NCBI RefSeq assembly: GCF_002868735.1
Contig: NZ_CP025615.1
Coordinates: forward strand, 62,001-126,000
Reading direction: 5' to 3'
DNA length: 64,000 nt
From: Niveispirillum cyanobacteriorum
GTDB lineage: Bacteria; Pseudomonadota; Alphaproteobacteria; Azospirillales; Azospirillaceae
Part shown: piece after piece, positions 62,462 to 64,000 of the stretch
How the letters are laid out: each line of letters starts with the position of its first letter
How positions within the stretch are numbered: the stretch's first letter is position 1
Position numbers and translations under genes: made by a program
Notes under the pieces: generated by a model
What the model was told of the DNA's origin: nothing
The model's input: the letters and a program-made list of their open reading frames with translations, nothing else
Databases searched by the model: none

Positions 62462-64000
62462 ATGTCCAGCCCCAATCCTCCCGCCCCCACTGCCGACAAT
62501 CTGCCCGCCGATCTGGCGGCAGCCCATGCGCTGATCCTGGCATTGCAGGGGGAATTGGCGACGGCGCGCCAACAGGCCGGTGAACGGGCGATCGAGATCG
62601 AACGGCTGCGTCTGGCCCTGGCCAAGGCCCGGCGGGAGCTTTACGGCCAATCCTCCGAACGGGGTCGGCTGCTGGTGGAGCAGTTGGAACTGCAACTGGA
62701 AGAGTTGGAGGAGACCAGCGCCGAGAATGAGGTAGCCGACGAACTCGGCACGCCCATTCCCGCTCTTGCTGTCACACCGCGCAAACCGGCCCGGCGGCCG
62801 CTGCCGGAGGCGCTGCCACGGGAGCGGATCGTGCATCCGGGGCCTTGCACCTGCGACCGCTGCGGCGGGAACACCTTGCGCAAGATCGGCGAGGATGTGC
62901 TGGAAAGCCTGGAATGCGAACCCCGCCGCTGGAAGGTGGTGCAGCATGTGCGGGAGAAGTTCGCCTGCCGGTCCTGTGAGGCGGTGAGCCAGACGCCGGC
63001 GCCCTCCCATCCGATCCGGCGCGGGCGGGCCGGGCCGAACCTGCTGGCCATGGTGCTGGCCGGGAAATATGCCCAACATCTGCCGCTGCACCGGCAGAGT
63101 GCTGCCTATGCCCGGGAAGGGGTCGACCTGGACGTTTCCACTCTGGCCGACTGGGTCGGCGCGGCGGCGGCAACCCTGGCCCCGCTGGTGGCGGCGATAC
63201 GCTCCCACGTTCTGGCGGCTGATCGTCTCCATGGCGATGACACCCCGGTACCGGTTCTGGCCAAGGGGAAATCCGCCACCGGCCGACTATGGGTCTATGT
63301 GCGGGATGATCGACCGTTCGGCGGTAGCGATCCGCCCGCCGCTCTCTACCATTATGCCCGCACCCGTGCCGGCGAGCATCCGCAGCGCCACCTGGCCGGC
63401 TGGGCCGGGATATTCCAGGCCGATGCCTATAGCGGCTATGCCGGCCTCTACGATCCCGCCCGCAAGCCCGGTCCCCTCCAGGAGGCCGGATGCTGGAGCC
63501 ATGTCCGCCGCCGGTTCTTTGACTTGGCCAAGGACGGCAAGTCGCCCCTGGCAGCCGAGGCCGTGAAGCGCATCGACGCGTTGTTCGCCATCGAGCGGAC
63601 CATCAACGGCCGCGCCATCGCGGAACGTGCCGAAACCCGACAGGAGAAAAGCCGTCCCCTGATCGACGATCTGGGGCAATGGCTACGCCGCGCCCGTGCC
63701 CGCCTGTCGCCCAAGTCGGATCCCGCCAAGGCCATGGACTATGCCCTGAACCGTTGGCAAGCGATGACACGGTTCCTGGAGGATGGGCGCATCTGCCTGT
63801 CGAACAATGCCGCCGAACGCGCCCTGCGCGGCATCGCCGTTGGCCGCCGCAACTGGACCTTCTGCGGCTCCGATGCCGGCGGCAACAGGGCTGCCGCCAT
63901 CTACACCCTCATCGAGACCGCAAAGCTCAACGACGTCGATCCCCAAGCCTGGCTCGCCGACACCCTCGCCCGCATCCACGACCATCCCGCAAAGGCCATC
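62462..64000 (+). CDS. tnpC: IS66 transposase TnpC, partial (window edge)
   Basis: At least 513 residues in one open frame from the ATG at 62462. Visible in order are a coiled coil (AHALILALQGELATARQQAG), a zinc finger (GPCTCDRCGGNTLRKIGEDV), DRLHGDDTPVPVL (first acidic residue), GIFQADAYSGYAGLYD (second) and CLSNNAAERALRGIAVGRRN near the third. The frame is undisturbed where the copy at 57584 has lost 4 nt. The last few residues lie beyond the window. Confidence 0.93.
   Translation, partial: MSSPNPPAPTADNLPADLAAAHALILALQGELATARQQAGERAIEIERLRLALAKARRELYGQSSERGRLLVEQLELQLEELEETSAENEVADELGTPIPALAVTPRKPARRPLPEALPRERIVHPGPCTCDRCGGNTLRKIGEDVLESLECEPRRWKVVQHVREKFACRSCEAVSQTPAPSHPIRRGRAGPNLLAMVLAGKYAQHLPLHRQSAAYAREGVDLDVSTLADWVGAAAATLAPLVAAIRSHVLAADRLHGDDTPVPVLAKGKSATGRLWVYVRDDRPFGGSDPPAALYHYARTRAGEHPQRHLAGWAGIFQADAYSGYAGLYDPARKPGPLQEAGCWSHVRRRFFDLAKDGKSPLAAEAVKRIDALFAIERTINGRAIAERAETRQEKSRPLIDDLGQWLRRARARLSPKSDPAKAMDYALNRWQAMTRFLEDGRICLSNNAAERALRGIAVGRRNWTFCGSDAGGNRAAAIYTLIETAKLNDVDPQAWLADTLARIHDHPAKAI

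Larger units (their letters stand above)
61562..64000 (+). mobile_element. IS66-family element running off the window
   Basis: The left end GTACGCGTCCGGTG begins at 61562, followed by the same leader as the copy at 54227 and by complete tnpA and tnpB. tnpC is open to the window edge. It interrupts the ISBst12-type transposase. The left flank is TGACCGAC (61554-61561); the matching duplication would lie beyond the window. This is the most intact IS66 copy seen here. Confidence 0.88.

Noticed and set aside
61667-63232. A 521-codon minus-strand open frame
   Set aside because: Antisense across tnpA, tnpB and tnpC of an IS66 element; the plus-strand genes are unmistakable.

Overview
The window is high-GC DNA from an alphaproteobacterium. 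The gene types and style fit a Rhodospirillales/Azospirillaceae relative such as Niveispirillum or Azospirillum; that placement is an inference from protein flavour only. It looks like part of a large plasmid or chromid. It carries a RepA-type initiator (3171-4100) with 17-bp iterons, a ParA/small ribbon-helix-helix partition pair (23347-24428), a ccdAB toxin-antitoxin pair (607-1148) and the decayed tail of a second, unrelated initiator (116-445). No tRNA, rRNA or CRISPR array was seen.

Between and beyond the maintenance genes lies one long surface-polysaccharide region (about 1.3-48.3 kb). Its parts are: (i) a leftward run of sulfotransferase, methyltransferases and large glycosyltransferases (15763 down to 5611), facing a rightward FkbM methyltransferase/glycosyltransferase pair (16008-18980); (ii) nucleotide-sugar genes: galE, an FdtA-type ketoisomerase with a DegT aminotransferase, a GmhB-like phosphatase, a wrecked UDP-glucose dehydrogenase and an intact UDP-glucuronate 4-epimerase (19117-25548); (iii) cysD and cysNC (25698-28453), which make PAPS, the donor the sulfotransferase needs; (iv) a type I secretion pair (28620-32190) and a short RTX protein (42343-43269) that is its likely cargo; (v) more multidomain glycosyltransferases, a Wzm/Wzt export ABC transporter, a RgpF-type protein, a Sel1-repeat protein and a TPR-bearing methyltransferase (32313-48262). 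Together these predict a sulfated, methylated, deoxyaminosugar-containing glycan exported by an ABC-dependent route. Some precursor genes (rmlA, rmlB, a working ugd) are missing here and must be supplied from elsewhere.

From about 48.5 kb to the end the window is an insertion-sequence graveyard. An IS66-family element with a perfect 8-bp target duplication sits inside an older IS66 remnant. There are also remnants of IS1380, IS630 and another transposase, a second IS66 copy whose tnpB is split by a segment carrying a large serine recombinase, and an ISBst12-type IS66 transposase cut by a third IS66 copy that runs off the window. An AT-rich FkbM methyltransferase gene is stranded among them. 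Most of these transposases are broken by frameshifts or stops.

The most interesting signals are: three paralogous glycosyltransferases sharing a C-terminal Rossmann-like module, two of which have lost the acidic motif of their central domain; a roughly 100-residue beta-rich module present three times in two neighbouring glycosyltransferases; a family of CTATNNNATAG/GATATC sites around parAB and in other gaps; helically phased iterons; and a novel-looking three-repeat protein (41457-42251).
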